The notes under the pieces were generated by a model. The model was not told the origin of the DNA. It did not search any database and saw nothing but the letters and a program-made list of their open reading frames with translations. This document shows positions 36,842 to 44,780 of a DNA stretch of 64,000 nucleotides, piece after piece. The stretch's first letter is position 1, and every line of letters starts with the position of its first letter. Both the position numbers and the translations under genes were made by a program. Source of the stretch: Enterococcus xiangfangensis (GTDB lineage Bacteria; Bacillota; Bacilli; Lactobacillales; Enterococcaceae); the NCBI RefSeq assembly GCF_005405365.1, contig NZ_BJDX01000010.1:62001-126000 (forward strand). Reading direction: 5' to 3'.

Positions 36842-36877
36842 AAAAAAACTAGGATTACACACTGTGCGATCCTAGTT
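36842..36877 (-). terminator. Terminator overlapping the stop codon of the LevR-type activator gene
   Basis: Minus strand ACTAGGATCGCAC / ...GTAATCCTAGT followed by TTTTTTTG. The left arm lies inside the last codons of the activator gene. Confidence 0.75.
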
Positions 36878-39533
36878 CTACTCGATTATCTTCAAGTGTT
36901 TTTACAATGTATGCAATGTCATCTTCCGTAAACCGAATACCAAATTGTTTTTCAATGACTGTCAGCTTAATAGCCGTTTGATTAAATCGTAATTGATGCT
37001 GTTGGTGAAAATATTTTACATTCTCAAATGCTGGACGTTCTTCGCCTTTTTTGATTTTGTCCACCAAAAAAGCGAGATGGACACTCAATGCCTGAACCGC
37101 CGTATTTTCAATAATTAGTTCTTGTTCTTTACGAATTCCTTGCAGCACATCATCGATCAGTAAAAAAAGTGTTTTTACATCTATTTCGGGTAAAAAATCT
37201 TTCGTCAATGAATCGACCATTTCCGGTAGAGAGATCGTACTGCCCGATAAATCTTGAAATTCTAAGATTTTATCCCGCTTGAATAAATTCATTGCGGGAA
37301 TAAATGGGATCTTTTGATAATGGATCTCCATCGTTCCTACAATCGCCACGATATCTTTATGAGTGATCAGCTGATCGATCCGATGTTTGAAACTTTCCCG
37401 TTCCAAAGACTGCATCTGAATGATCTCAAATTCTTCCAGATTGACGATTTGCGAAACCACTTCATTCAAACGTTTGGAAACACCCTCACCGGTAAAACAA
37501 GCTACGATGATCACTTTCTTTTCATCTTTTTGGGTCGGCTCTTCTAATCGAACCATGTTTTGGAACATCGAGATAACGCTCGTGTAGATTTCTTCCAAAG
37601 AGCGGCCTAATGTTGCCAGCCGTAAACTTTCTAACACCAGCATCGTACTTGCCATCGAAATCACGCGAGTCCGAATTTCCATCTCATGAAAGATCAAATT
37701 ACCAAAATTATTTGGTGATCCCATATCTGTCAGTAAAATGATTCCTTCTGAAAAAGTTTCGCGTCTTGCTTGGATATAATTTTTAATCTGACCATACATC
37801 GCCTCAGTGTCCAACGTCAGCGGCATATTGAATGCAATCCCGTTAGTCGTCCCCAATAGATCCTGAACGGTCTCTAACATACTCGAGGCCGTTGATTTCC
37901 CATGCATGACCACTAATACCGCTACTTGCCGTTCATCGACCTTTTTCGCTTCTTGGTTGTCCATCGTCAAAAACATTGTGATAAATCCGATTTCATCTAA
38001 CGGAATCAGAATATTATAGGCTTCTTCGATCTGATTGGACAATTCAATAGCCAATTGGAATTCTTTTGAATAATTGCGACGGATATCATTCAAATTAGGA
38101 TGGGAGATAAATTGATTTCCGCGAATCCGTTCGATCGTCGAACTGATATGCAAGGCAAAAGCAAAGCGCACTTTTTCGTCATATTCTCGCTGCATTTGCT
38201 TAGAAGCAAAATCATACAGACTGTTCACTAGTTTCCAAAGATCATCTGAAATGATTTCTCGATACGCGTTCGTATGGGAAAGCTCCTCGACATACGTCTC
38301 AAAATATTGATCGACATCATCAGAGATCAGCTCCTCTAGATCGATTTCTGATAAGTTTTCGCGTCCTAACTTTTCCAATTTATAAGTAATCGAATGATAA
38401 ACTTCCATATCTTTATTTGGATCTTGTCCCCAAACAACTTCTTCAGTTCCCGGCTTCAACGTCAAATAAAGATTTTTCTTATCCATAAAAAGTGTCAACT
38501 TGTCTTGAACCTCATTCATCCGTAGCAAGCCTTTTTGGACGACTAATGGTAGATCTTCTTCTACAATCATCAATTTTTCTGATTCACTAGTCGTTTGATG
38601 GTGTAAAAATGCCTTAGCACAAACTAATTTCAAATCGCGCTTCAACTGCCCGATATTTCCTTCGGCATTATATAAAAGAAAAGCTAGCAGACTGCGTTTA
38701 TCGATCGCGATTTCTTGCATCAGACGATTGGCTTCTTGCTGCAAAAACTCTTTAATGATTGCTAATCGTTCATCTAATGAGCGTTCTGCTAAAGACGGCA
38801 GTTCGATCTGCATAGGGATTCTACGATTGAACGTCGATAAAAACACCGAGCTTGTCTCTGTCGTAGCTCCTATGATTTGGACCGATGCTTGTTTTTCTTG
38901 ACCATCGCCTAATGAACGAAACGTTCCTTTATCAATAAAAGTAAAGAGCATCTCTTGACCTTCTGGCGGCAGACGATGGATCTCATCTAGAAATAAAATC
39001 CCGCCGTCGGCTTTTTCCATCAAACCTTCGCGATTTTGTTCTGCTCCGGTAAACGCTCCGCGCTTCACTCCAAAAATATGACCGTAAAGCAGTTGCGGAT
39101 TTTGAGCATAATCTGCACAGTTGAACGTGATAAACGGTGCACTCTCATCTAAAACAGCAGCGGAAACAGCAAAACGATACATACATTCTGCAAACATCGT
39201 TTTCCCGGTTCCTGTCTCACCAAAAATAATCGTGTGCAACCCTCGCGGCGGATACAAAATCGCCGCTTTAGATTTTTGGATCTGACTCTTTAATGAATCT
39301 TCGCGACCAATCAGGTTGTCAAAATTGATATGTTTTTCTGTTGATACTGTAGCAATTTGAAATTTTACCGGACGGCCATCTATTTTTTTGACTGCCCCTT
39401 CTTTTGTTAATTCATTCAAATAGCGGCTGACGTTCGTCCGATCGACCCCTAGTTGATTTGCCAACTCTTGTGCCGTTTGTTCGTTAGGATTTGCTCTCAA
39501 TACATCCAATACTTCATCTTTTCTTGATTTCAA
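36855..39533 (-). CDS. Sigma-54-dependent PTS activator, LevR/CelR type with PRDs
   Basis: An 892-residue modular regulator. It has an N-terminal winged HTH (about 1-60), then an AAA+ domain (Walker A GETGTGKT 105-112, sigma-54 contact loop GAFTGA 159-164, Walker B ILFLDEIH). PRD1 (about 440-550) is followed by an EIIA-Man-like domain with MHGKSTASSML (about 560-680), an EIIB-like segment with ACFTGEG, and PRD2 (about 790-892). Phosphorylation by HPr and by the cognate PTS should tune its activity. The start is a TTG at 39533 preceded by a perfect AGGAGG eight bases upstream. It lies directly upstream of the PTS operon it probably activates. Confidence 0.93.
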   Translation of the reverse strand: MKSRKDEVLDVLRANPNEQTAQELANQLGVDRTNVSRYLNELTKEGAVKKIDGRPVKFQIATVSTEKHINFDNLIGREDSLKSQIQKSKAAILYPPRGLHTIIFGETGTGKTMFAECMYRFAVSAAVLDESAPFITFNCADYAQNPQLLYGHIFGVKRGAFTGAEQNREGLMEKADGGILFLDEIHRLPPEGQEMLFTFIDKGTFRSLGDGQEKQASVQIIGATTETSSVFLSTFNRRIPMQIELPSLAERSLDERLAIIKEFLQQEANRLMQEIAIDKRSLLAFLLYNAEGNIGQLKRDLKLVCAKAFLHHQTTSESEKLMIVEEDLPLVVQKGLLRMNEVQDKLTLFMDKKNLYLTLKPGTEEVVWGQDPNKDMEVYHSITYKLEKLGRENLSEIDLEELISDDVDQYFETYVEELSHTNAYREIISDDLWKLVNSLYDFASKQMQREYDEKVRFAFALHISSTIERIRGNQFISHPNLNDIRRNYSKEFQLAIELSNQIEEAYNILIPLDEIGFITMFLTMDNQEAKKVDERQVAVLVVMHGKSTASSMLETVQDLLGTTNGIAFNMPLTLDTEAMYGQIKNYIQARRETFSEGIILLTDMGSPNNFGNLIFHEMEIRTRVISMASTMLVLESLRLATLGRSLEEIYTSVISMFQNMVRLEEPTQKDEKKVIIVACFTGEGVSKRLNEVVSQIVNLEEFEIIQMQSLERESFKHRIDQLITHKDIVAIVGTMEIHYQKIPFIPAMNLFKRDKILEFQDLSGSTISLPEMVDSLTKDFLPEIDVKTLFLLIDDVLQGIRKEQELIIENTAVQALSVHLAFLVDKIKKGEERPAFENVKYFHQQHQLRFNQTAIKLTVIEKQFGIRFTEDDIAYIVKTLEDNRVELGSHSV

Positions 39534-39548
39534 AAAAATCCCTCCTGC

Positions 39549-39566
39549 AAATGGTCTAAACCATTT
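39549..39566. promoter_or_regulatory. NagR/HutC-type operator-like palindrome upstream of the sigma-54 activator gene
   Basis: AAATGGTCTAAACCATTT, a 7+7 perfect inverted repeat around CTAA, 15 bp before the activator start and overlapping its 5' leader. The core TGGTCTAAACCA differs by one base from TGGTCTAGACCA, typical of GntR/HutC-family regulators such as NagR. Confidence 0.5.
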
Positions 39567-39631
39567 ATCATTGTAACCCTTTTCTTTTTAGATTTCTACT
39601 AAATTATCCTTGAGAAAGTTTTCAGACGGTT

Positions 39632-40129
39632 CTAACGAAGTAACTGCGTGATTTTTTCCAATTCCTGTGAGATTTCAATTTTAGAAATATCGTTCAGCAA
39701 GTAATATTCCAACAGCCCAACAATTCCATGCGCAAAAAACAGACTAGTTAAATGTGATTGACCGGTCAACTGCTCCAGCAAATAATCGATTTGAAACTGA
39801 GTAAAAAAACCTTGTTTATCCGCATTGAGCAGTCGTTTCAATTTTTCACGATGTTCAGTGATATACTCAAAGGTCTTTTCGAGTTTTTTCTGATTATCTG
39901 TTTCGCCATTTTGCTCACAATATTCGACTAATCTTTGCATTTCATCAGCAATACTTTTTTCAAGTAAATCATCTTTATCAATAAAATGAAGATAGAATGT
40001 TCCACGATTGATATCTGCAATTTGGCAAATTTGACTGACTGATATTTCTTCATAGCTTTTTTCTTTTAACAGTTGATAAAAAACTACCGTGATCCCTTTT
40101 TGGGTTTTTCGTTTCCGTCGATCCATCAT
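39632..40129 (-). CDS. TetR/AcrR-family transcriptional regulator
   Basis: A 165-residue repressor-type protein. The HTH is SYEEISVSQICQIADINRGTFYLHFIDKDDLL (about 26-57), with the TetR signature G-T-F-Y-x-H-F. The C-terminal domain (about 70-165) is helical and resembles the TetR_C_33/DhaS-like type. The start MMDRRKRK follows a GGAG box; the frame is open 14 codons further up, but without an RBS and across an operator half-site. It diverges from the ketopantoate-reductase-like gene, which it probably controls together with itself. Confidence 0.88.
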   Translation of the reverse strand: MMDRRKRKTQKGITVVFYQLLKEKSYEEISVSQICQIADINRGTFYLHFIDKDDLLEKSIADEMQRLVEYCEQNGETDNQKKLEKTFEYITEHREKLKRLLNADKQGFFTQFQIDYLLEQLTGQSHLTSLFFAHGIVGLLEYYLLNDISKIEISQELEKITQLLR

Positions 40130-40162
40130 TTTGCTCCAATCATTTCTTCGATTCTGTTGAGT

Positions 40163-40190
40163 AATCAACACAAATAAGATTTTGTTGATT
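40163..40190. promoter_or_regulatory. Second pair of TetR half-sites
   Basis: AATCAACA (40163-40170) and TGTTGATT (40183-40190) repeat the arms of the main palindrome with a wider 12-bp spacer, next to the TetR gene start. Confidence 0.5.
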
Positions 40191-40232
40191 GCAACTTTTT
40201 ACCTGTTCCTCTATCATATTGTACACAAGTTG

Positions 40233-40256
40233 AATAATCAACACTTGTTGATTATT
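40233..40256. promoter_or_regulatory. Operator palindrome in the TetR/PanE-like intergenic region
   Basis: AATAATCAACA-CT-TGTTGATTATT, an 11+11 perfect inverted repeat, lies 15 bp before the reductase start codon. It is the probable binding site of the divergent TetR regulator. Confidence 0.75.
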
Positions 40257-40271
40257 GAAAGGATGGAATAA

Positions 40272-41195
40272 ATGAAGCTATTAATTTATGGCGCGGGTAT
40301 CCAAGGAAGTTTTCTTGCGCATTCACTGATGAATAAACACAATGAAGTTACACTGTTAGCGCGAGGAAAAAGGAAGGAAAAATTGTTAACGGATGGTCTA
40401 GTGCTGTACCACTCGCTTCAGCAAAAGCAAACCAAAAATTCCATTCGTGTGATTGAGACCCTCCACCCAGATGACCGATATGATTTGGTTTTTGTTACAA
40501 TGAAATATAGTGATTTTCCAACGATCATCGAACCGTTGGCAAGAAACAATAGCTCCACGATTCTTTTTATCGGCAACCAACTTGATGCAACTGCTTTAGA
40601 AAAAGAATTGCAAGAAAAAAGCAAGTCTCCTAAAACTATTTATTTTGGGTTTCAAATGACTGGCGGAACGAATACTGAAAAAGGGATTTCTATTTTGCGC
40701 TTTGGAAAAGGAAAACTGAAAGTCGGCTCGCTGCATACTGATTTTAAAATCACCCAGCTTTTAAATGCTGCATTCAGCCAAAGCGATTCTACTTGGAGTT
40801 ACGAAACAAAAATAGATGATTGGCTGAAAAGCCACGCAGTCTTGATTATGATTCAGAATTCTTTTGAATACCTGTATGATTTTTCCTCTGAAAAAATTCG
40901 CAAGTCAGGTGATTTAGCGGCGCTATCGCTTGCTACGAAAGAGGCTTTTGCCCTTTTAGAAACAGCTGGTGTAGAAATATTGCCAAGCGGTCAAAAAAGA
41001 TTCTTGCACCACCCGCGGCTAATAAAATTATTTTTCACTATATACTACCGGCTGCCTATCAGTCAGCTTGTTCAAGGTACCTTTAAAGAAATCTATCATT
41101 TGATCCAGTCGTTCGAACGTTATCAGACAATACCCGCTCCACAGCTCGACTCACTGTTGCAAGCAGCAAAAGAAAAATATGAACGGTCTTTATAG
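40272..41195 (+). CDS. Ketopantoate reductase (ApbA/PanE) family protein
   Basis: A 307-residue NADPH-dependent dehydrogenase fold. The N-terminal Rossmann motif is LLIYGAGIQGSFLA (about 3-16), then LARGKRKEKL for NADPH phosphate binding. The C-terminal helical domain contains the region where the catalytic Lys and Glu/Asn are found in PanE. True PanE supplies pantoate for CoA, but the divergent TetR repressor and lack of pan genes suggest an inducible paralog with another 2-keto substrate. An AAAGGA ribosome site precedes the ATG. Confidence 0.85.
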   Translation: MKLLIYGAGIQGSFLAHSLMNKHNEVTLLARGKRKEKLLTDGLVLYHSLQQKQTKNSIRVIETLHPDDRYDLVFVTMKYSDFPTIIEPLARNNSSTILFIGNQLDATALEKELQEKSKSPKTIYFGFQMTGGTNTEKGISILRFGKGKLKVGSLHTDFKITQLLNAAFSQSDSTWSYETKIDDWLKSHAVLIMIQNSFEYLYDFSSEKIRKSGDLAALSLATKEAFALLETAGVEILPSGQKRFLHHPRLIKLFFTIYYRLPISQLVQGTFKEIYHLIQSFERYQTIPAPQLDSLLQAAKEKYERSL

Positions 41196-41208
41196 ATCCC
41201 ACTATACT

Positions 41209-41244
41209 AAAAAAACATCAAAGGTCATCCTTTGATGTTTTTTA
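41209..41244. terminator. Bidirectional terminator between the PanE-like gene and the histidine kinase gene
   Basis: AAAAAACATCAAAGG TCAT CCTTTGATGTTTTTT, a perfect stem between convergent genes. Confidence 0.92.
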
Positions 41245-41261
41245 TCTTCTATGTTTACTGC

Positions 41262-42158
41262 TTACCTTATTTTAGGAAAAGACATCGTCAGACAGAAAAA
41301 ATGGTCTTTTATTTCAGCGGTCATCGTGCCGCCCATTTTTTCTGCCATGGTTTTAGCGATTGTTAAGCCCAAACCGCTGGCGGCATTGGTTCGACTAGTA
41401 TTTCCTGTATAAAAGCGGTCAAATACCCGCTGAATATCCAGTGACGGATCGTTCAAATCATTTTTGATCTGCAAAACCACTTGTTTATCCACGTTCACCG
41501 AAATAATGATTTGTTCTTTGGCATACCGTAGACTGTTTTGAATGATGTTTTGAACGATACGAGTATACAAAAGCGGATCTCCTAAAATCCAAGTCTCAGG
41601 TACATTTTCTGGGAATCGCACTGTTAACTGCTGTGCCGTGAATTGTTCATAATACGTGATAAATAATTCTTCCAGCCGCTGATAACTAGAAAAGCGTTCT
41701 TGTTGAATGGGCTGTTGATTCAACTCGATTTTTGCTAATTCATAAAAATGCTCATTCATTTCAATCAATCGTTCCACTGATTTATGGATATTTTGCAAAT
41801 ATTGTTGCTGTTTTTGCGAATCATTTTCTTTTTCCAGTAATTGTGTATAGCCGCTGATAGCGGTCAATGGCGTACGCAGATCGTGAGACAAGCCTGTTAT
41901 CGCCTGCTGTAGATTTTTTTCCAATTGTTTACTATGAATATTTTGCTCCTCATAGCCTGTTACTAATTGATTGACAGCTTCTGCCAACTGAACTAGATCG
42001 TTTTCGTGAAACTCTACCGCTATCCTTCCTCCATGAGAAGCATGTTCCGGTAGCTCTTTGACTTGCTGCTGCAAGCGTCTCAACTCCCGTTTAAGACCAT
42101 ACAGATAGCTTCCACCTATCAGCAGTAAGAGACCTACGATACTTGCTATTCCCCACAT
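41262..42158 (-). CDS. Sensor histidine kinase
   Basis: A 298-residue membrane kinase with one N-terminal transmembrane helix (IASIVGLLLLIGGSYLYGL) and no extracellular sensor domain. A linker of HAMP-like length is followed by the H-box LSHDLRTPLTAISGY (about 92-106), N-box NIIQNSLRYA, and G-boxes DRFYTGN and ASGLGLTIAKTMAEK. It is the last gene of the ABC-RR-HK unit, 12 bp after the response-regulator gene. The lack of a sensor domain suggests that the partner ABC transporter senses the stimulus, as in antimicrobial-peptide detoxification modules. Confidence 0.92.
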   Translation of the reverse strand: MWGIASIVGLLLLIGGSYLYGLKRELRRLQQQVKELPEHASHGGRIAVEFHENDLVQLAEAVNQLVTGYEEQNIHSKQLEKNLQQAITGLSHDLRTPLTAISGYTQLLEKENDSQKQQQYLQNIHKSVERLIEMNEHFYELAKIELNQQPIQQERFSSYQRLEELFITYYEQFTAQQLTVRFPENVPETWILGDPLLYTRIVQNIIQNSLRYAKEQIIISVNVDKQVVLQIKNDLNDPSLDIQRVFDRFYTGNTSRTNAASGLGLTIAKTMAEKMGGTMTAEIKDHFFCLTMSFPKIR

Positions 42159-42170
42159 GTCATTGACTCC

Positions 42171-42830
42171 TTAATCGAATTTAAAGCCTACGCCCCAAAC
42201 TGTTTTGATATATTCCGCACCTGCCTGCTGCAGTTTCCCCCGCAAATTACTGATGTGCACGTTAATCGTCTTTTCACTCTCAAAAAAAGGTTCCTGCCAA
42301 ACATTTTCATAAATATTACTGCGACTGAATACTTTTTTAGGAAATTGCAAAAAGAGCAGCAAGATCGCGTATTCTCTAGCAGTTAAATGCAAAATGGTCT
42401 CATTTACCCGCACTTCCCGTGTCTCTAAATCAATGGAAAGCTCTTGATAACTCAGTATCTGATTCGTTGGTTCCTTCGCGGCATGGCGTAATTGGATCTG
42501 AATCCGCGCTAATAATTCATATAAATCAAACGGTTTGACCAAATAATCATCTGCCCCTGCTTGCAGCAGCGCAATTTTTTCTGTTAGATCATTTTTTGCG
42601 GAGATTACGATGATCGGCAAAGCAGAACGCTGACGGATCCACGCCAATAATTCTTCTCCATTCAATCCTGGCAGCATCAAATCCAGCAAAATCAAATCGA
42701 AAGACTCCTGTTGAACGCGTAATTGTCCTTCTGTTCCAGAATAGGCACTGACTACTTCATACTCAGTTAATAATTCTTTGATCATCATTTGAATCTCTGC
42801 ATCGTCTTCCACCAACAAAATTTTGGTCAT
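42171..42830 (-). CDS. OmpR/PhoB-family response regulator
   Basis: 219 residues. The receiver domain (1-115) has the acidic pair EDD near the start, the phosphoacceptor Asp in LILLDLMLPGLNG (about 51) and Lys in DYLVKPFD. A C-terminal winged helix (about 125-219) contains LTAREYAILLLFLQ and TVWGVGFKFD. It should receive phosphate from the adjacent kinase and control the ABC transporter genes upstream. Confidence 0.95.
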   Translation of the reverse strand: MTKILLVEDDAEIQMMIKELLTEYEVVSAYSGTEGQLRVQQESFDLILLDLMLPGLNGEELLAWIRQRSALPIIVISAKNDLTEKIALLQAGADDYLVKPFDLYELLARIQIQLRHAAKEPTNQILSYQELSIDLETREVRVNETILHLTAREYAILLLFLQFPKKVFSRSNIYENVWQEPFFESEKTINVHISNLRGKLQQAGAEYIKTVWGVGFKFD

Positions 42831-42838
42831 TTGCTCAC

Positions 42839-43618
42839 CTACTTGATATCTGATCGTTTAAAAAAGAAAATTCCTATTCCTGATGATACCACAATCGTCA
42901 GCAAACTCACGAGGATCATCCATGGAAAACGAGCAATTTCTGCCGGTTGCGTAAAGCTAGTATAAAATAGGAAAGTTCCGGTGATCCAATCCAGAAGAAA
43001 TTGAGTTGCTGCACTGCGTTGCAATAAAGAAGGGGCAAAGATGATGCCCAAAATATATAACCAATTCCAGATCAATGAGACCCCAATATTTTTTGTAATG
43101 AAAGAGATCATGACAAAAACCGCTATGTTCGCCAGTATCAATAAATAAATTGTCAAAAAAGTGTTAACTGCATAAAGAAAATAATGATCGATTCCGTCCA
43201 TTGAACCAAAGCCGAAGAAAATCGTGAAACAGATGATTTCAAAAAAAGTCAGCAAGAGACACGCAACTAATGTGACGACAGCTAAAGTCACACCCTTGGC
43301 AAAATAAAAACTGCTACGGCTGCGACCGATCGATAGCGCGTTGCGGATCGTTCCTTGTTGAAATTCCTCATTGATAAAAAAGCTGACCAATGCCGCTAAA
43401 ATAAATAAAACGACCTCACTATTTTTTGCTACACCCAACACCCCAGAAGCACCATTGATCACTAAATCTTTTATTGGGGCCAGCACAACACCGTGTTGCG
43501 TTTCAACCCAACTATTGACGACTTGAAAAATCGGGATGAACGCAAAAAGTTCGAGAACGACCCACAACTTCCGGCTTTTCAATAGTTTTAATTTATCGGC
43601 TCGAAGTAAGTTTGTCAT
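42839..43618 (-). CDS. ABC-2-type transporter permease
   Basis: A 259-residue protein with six hydrophobic segments and the starting pattern LLRADKLKLLKSRKLWV, common in lantibiotic/bacitracin-immunity or ABC-2 permeases. The segment FINEEFQQGTIRNALSIGRSR is the conserved cytoplasmic loop of this family. It overlaps the ATPase gene by 26 bp. Together with the neighbouring two-component system it looks like a BcrAB/LanFE-like stress export module; the substrate is unknown. Confidence 0.87.
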   Translation of the reverse strand: MTNLLRADKLKLLKSRKLWVVLELFAFIPIFQVVNSWVETQHGVVLAPIKDLVINGASGVLGVAKNSEVVLFILAALVSFFINEEFQQGTIRNALSIGRSRSSFYFAKGVTLAVVTLVACLLLTFFEIICFTIFFGFGSMDGIDHYFLYAVNTFLTIYLLILANIAVFVMISFITKNIGVSLIWNWLYILGIIFAPSLLQRSAATQFLLDWITGTFLFYTSFTQPAEIARFPWMILVSLLTIVVSSGIGIFFFKRSDIK

Positions 43619-44528
43619 GTTCGTTTCCCTCCGTAAGTTCCAAGAAATAAGTTTCCAAATTTTGACGGGTCACCCCGATGCGCGTGACGGGTATGTCCGC
43701 TGAGACCAAACTTTGATTGAGTTGTGCCACCTGATCATTTTGTTGATAGATATGAATCGTCTTTTGATCGATTACTTTATAGTCAGTAATCAGTTGTGCA
43801 TCCAAAACTACCAATGCTTGTTGAACAACAGGTGTTTCTAATTCAATAAATTGCCGACTTTCTTGCTGTAATTCCTCCTTCGTCACTTCTTTGATCAGCC
43901 TACCTTTGTGCAAGATTCCATAATCTGTCGCAATTTCTGCCAACTCATTCAATAGATGACTGGAAAGCAAAACGGTGATCCCTTTTTCAGTCACTAACTG
44001 TTGAATAATTTCTCTAATCTCGACGATTCCGGATGGATCCAATCCATTTGTCGGTTCATCCAAAATTAAAAATTCTGGATTTGTGATTAATGCCATCGCA
44101 ATCGCTAACCGTTGACGCATGCCTAAAGAAAAATTCTTCACTTTCTTTTTACCGGTAGTTTGAAGATTCAACAGCTCTAGCAATTCAGAAATTCGACTGT
44201 CCCCGACGCCTCCATTTGCGGCCTGTACTTGTAAATTTTCTTTAGCGGTCAACTCTGGATACAAAGCTGGAGATTCAATGGACTGTCCCATTTGACGGCG
44301 GGCTTGCTGCAACCCTTTTTTGTCAGTTCGTCCAAATAATTCGATTTCTCCTCCGTCAATTGCGATCAAATCCATAATCGCTCGCATAAACGTAGATTTT
44401 CCAGCGCCATTTTCACCAATCAAACCATAGATCGCGCCACGCTTAATAGCGATGGATACATTATCTAGCGCATGAATTCCTTGATACTTTTTGGTAACAT
44501 TGGTTGTTTTCAAGACTATTTCCTGCAT
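43593..44528 (-). CDS. ABC transporter ATP-binding protein (BcrA-like)
   Basis: A 311-residue ATPase. Walker A is GENGAGKSTFMRAI (about 37-50), the signature is FSLGMRQRLAIAMAL, Walker B is FLILDEPTNGLDP, and the H-loop is in LLSSHLLNELAE. A C-terminal extension of about 90 residues follows the core, as in BcrA-type proteins. ATG at 44528 (MQEIVLKT) is favoured; AAGGAG lies 11 bases upstream, and a GTG four codons earlier overlaps it. First gene of the ABC-permease-RR-HK unit. Confidence 0.92.
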   Translation of the reverse strand: MQEIVLKTTNVTKKYQGIHALDNVSIAIKRGAIYGLIGENGAGKSTFMRAIMDLIAIDGGEIELFGRTDKKGLQQARRQMGQSIESPALYPELTAKENLQVQAANGGVGDSRISELLELLNLQTTGKKKVKNFSLGMRQRLAIAMALITNPEFLILDEPTNGLDPSGIVEIREIIQQLVTEKGITVLLSSHLLNELAEIATDYGILHKGRLIKEVTKEELQQESRQFIELETPVVQQALVVLDAQLITDYKVIDQKTIHIYQQNDQVAQLNQSLVSADIPVTRIGVTRQNLETYFLELTEGNEHDKLTSSR

Positions 44529-44673
44529 GGATGCTTTCACTCCTTTTTTTGTAGTTTAACGAAGAAGCATAAAGAAACCCGCTGTAAAAGATAAAAAAAG
44601 TATAAAGAAAACGAAATAGTCCCTTAAAAAAATTTACGCTTATTGCCACCGAAGTCGGAACACCACTTATTCG

Positions 44674-44706
44674 AAAAAAAAGGATGTGACAACTGTCACA
44701 CCCTTT
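44674..44706 (-). terminator. Terminator after topB
   Basis: Minus strand GGTGTGACA GTT GTCACATCC followed by TTTTTTTT. It resembles the hairpin at 57968-58007. Confidence 0.8.
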
Positions 44707-44780
44707 GCTTTTAGTTCTTACAAGACCTCATCATAATGGTCGGTAAATGAAATGGTAGACATAAAATTTGTCTTGGCTTT

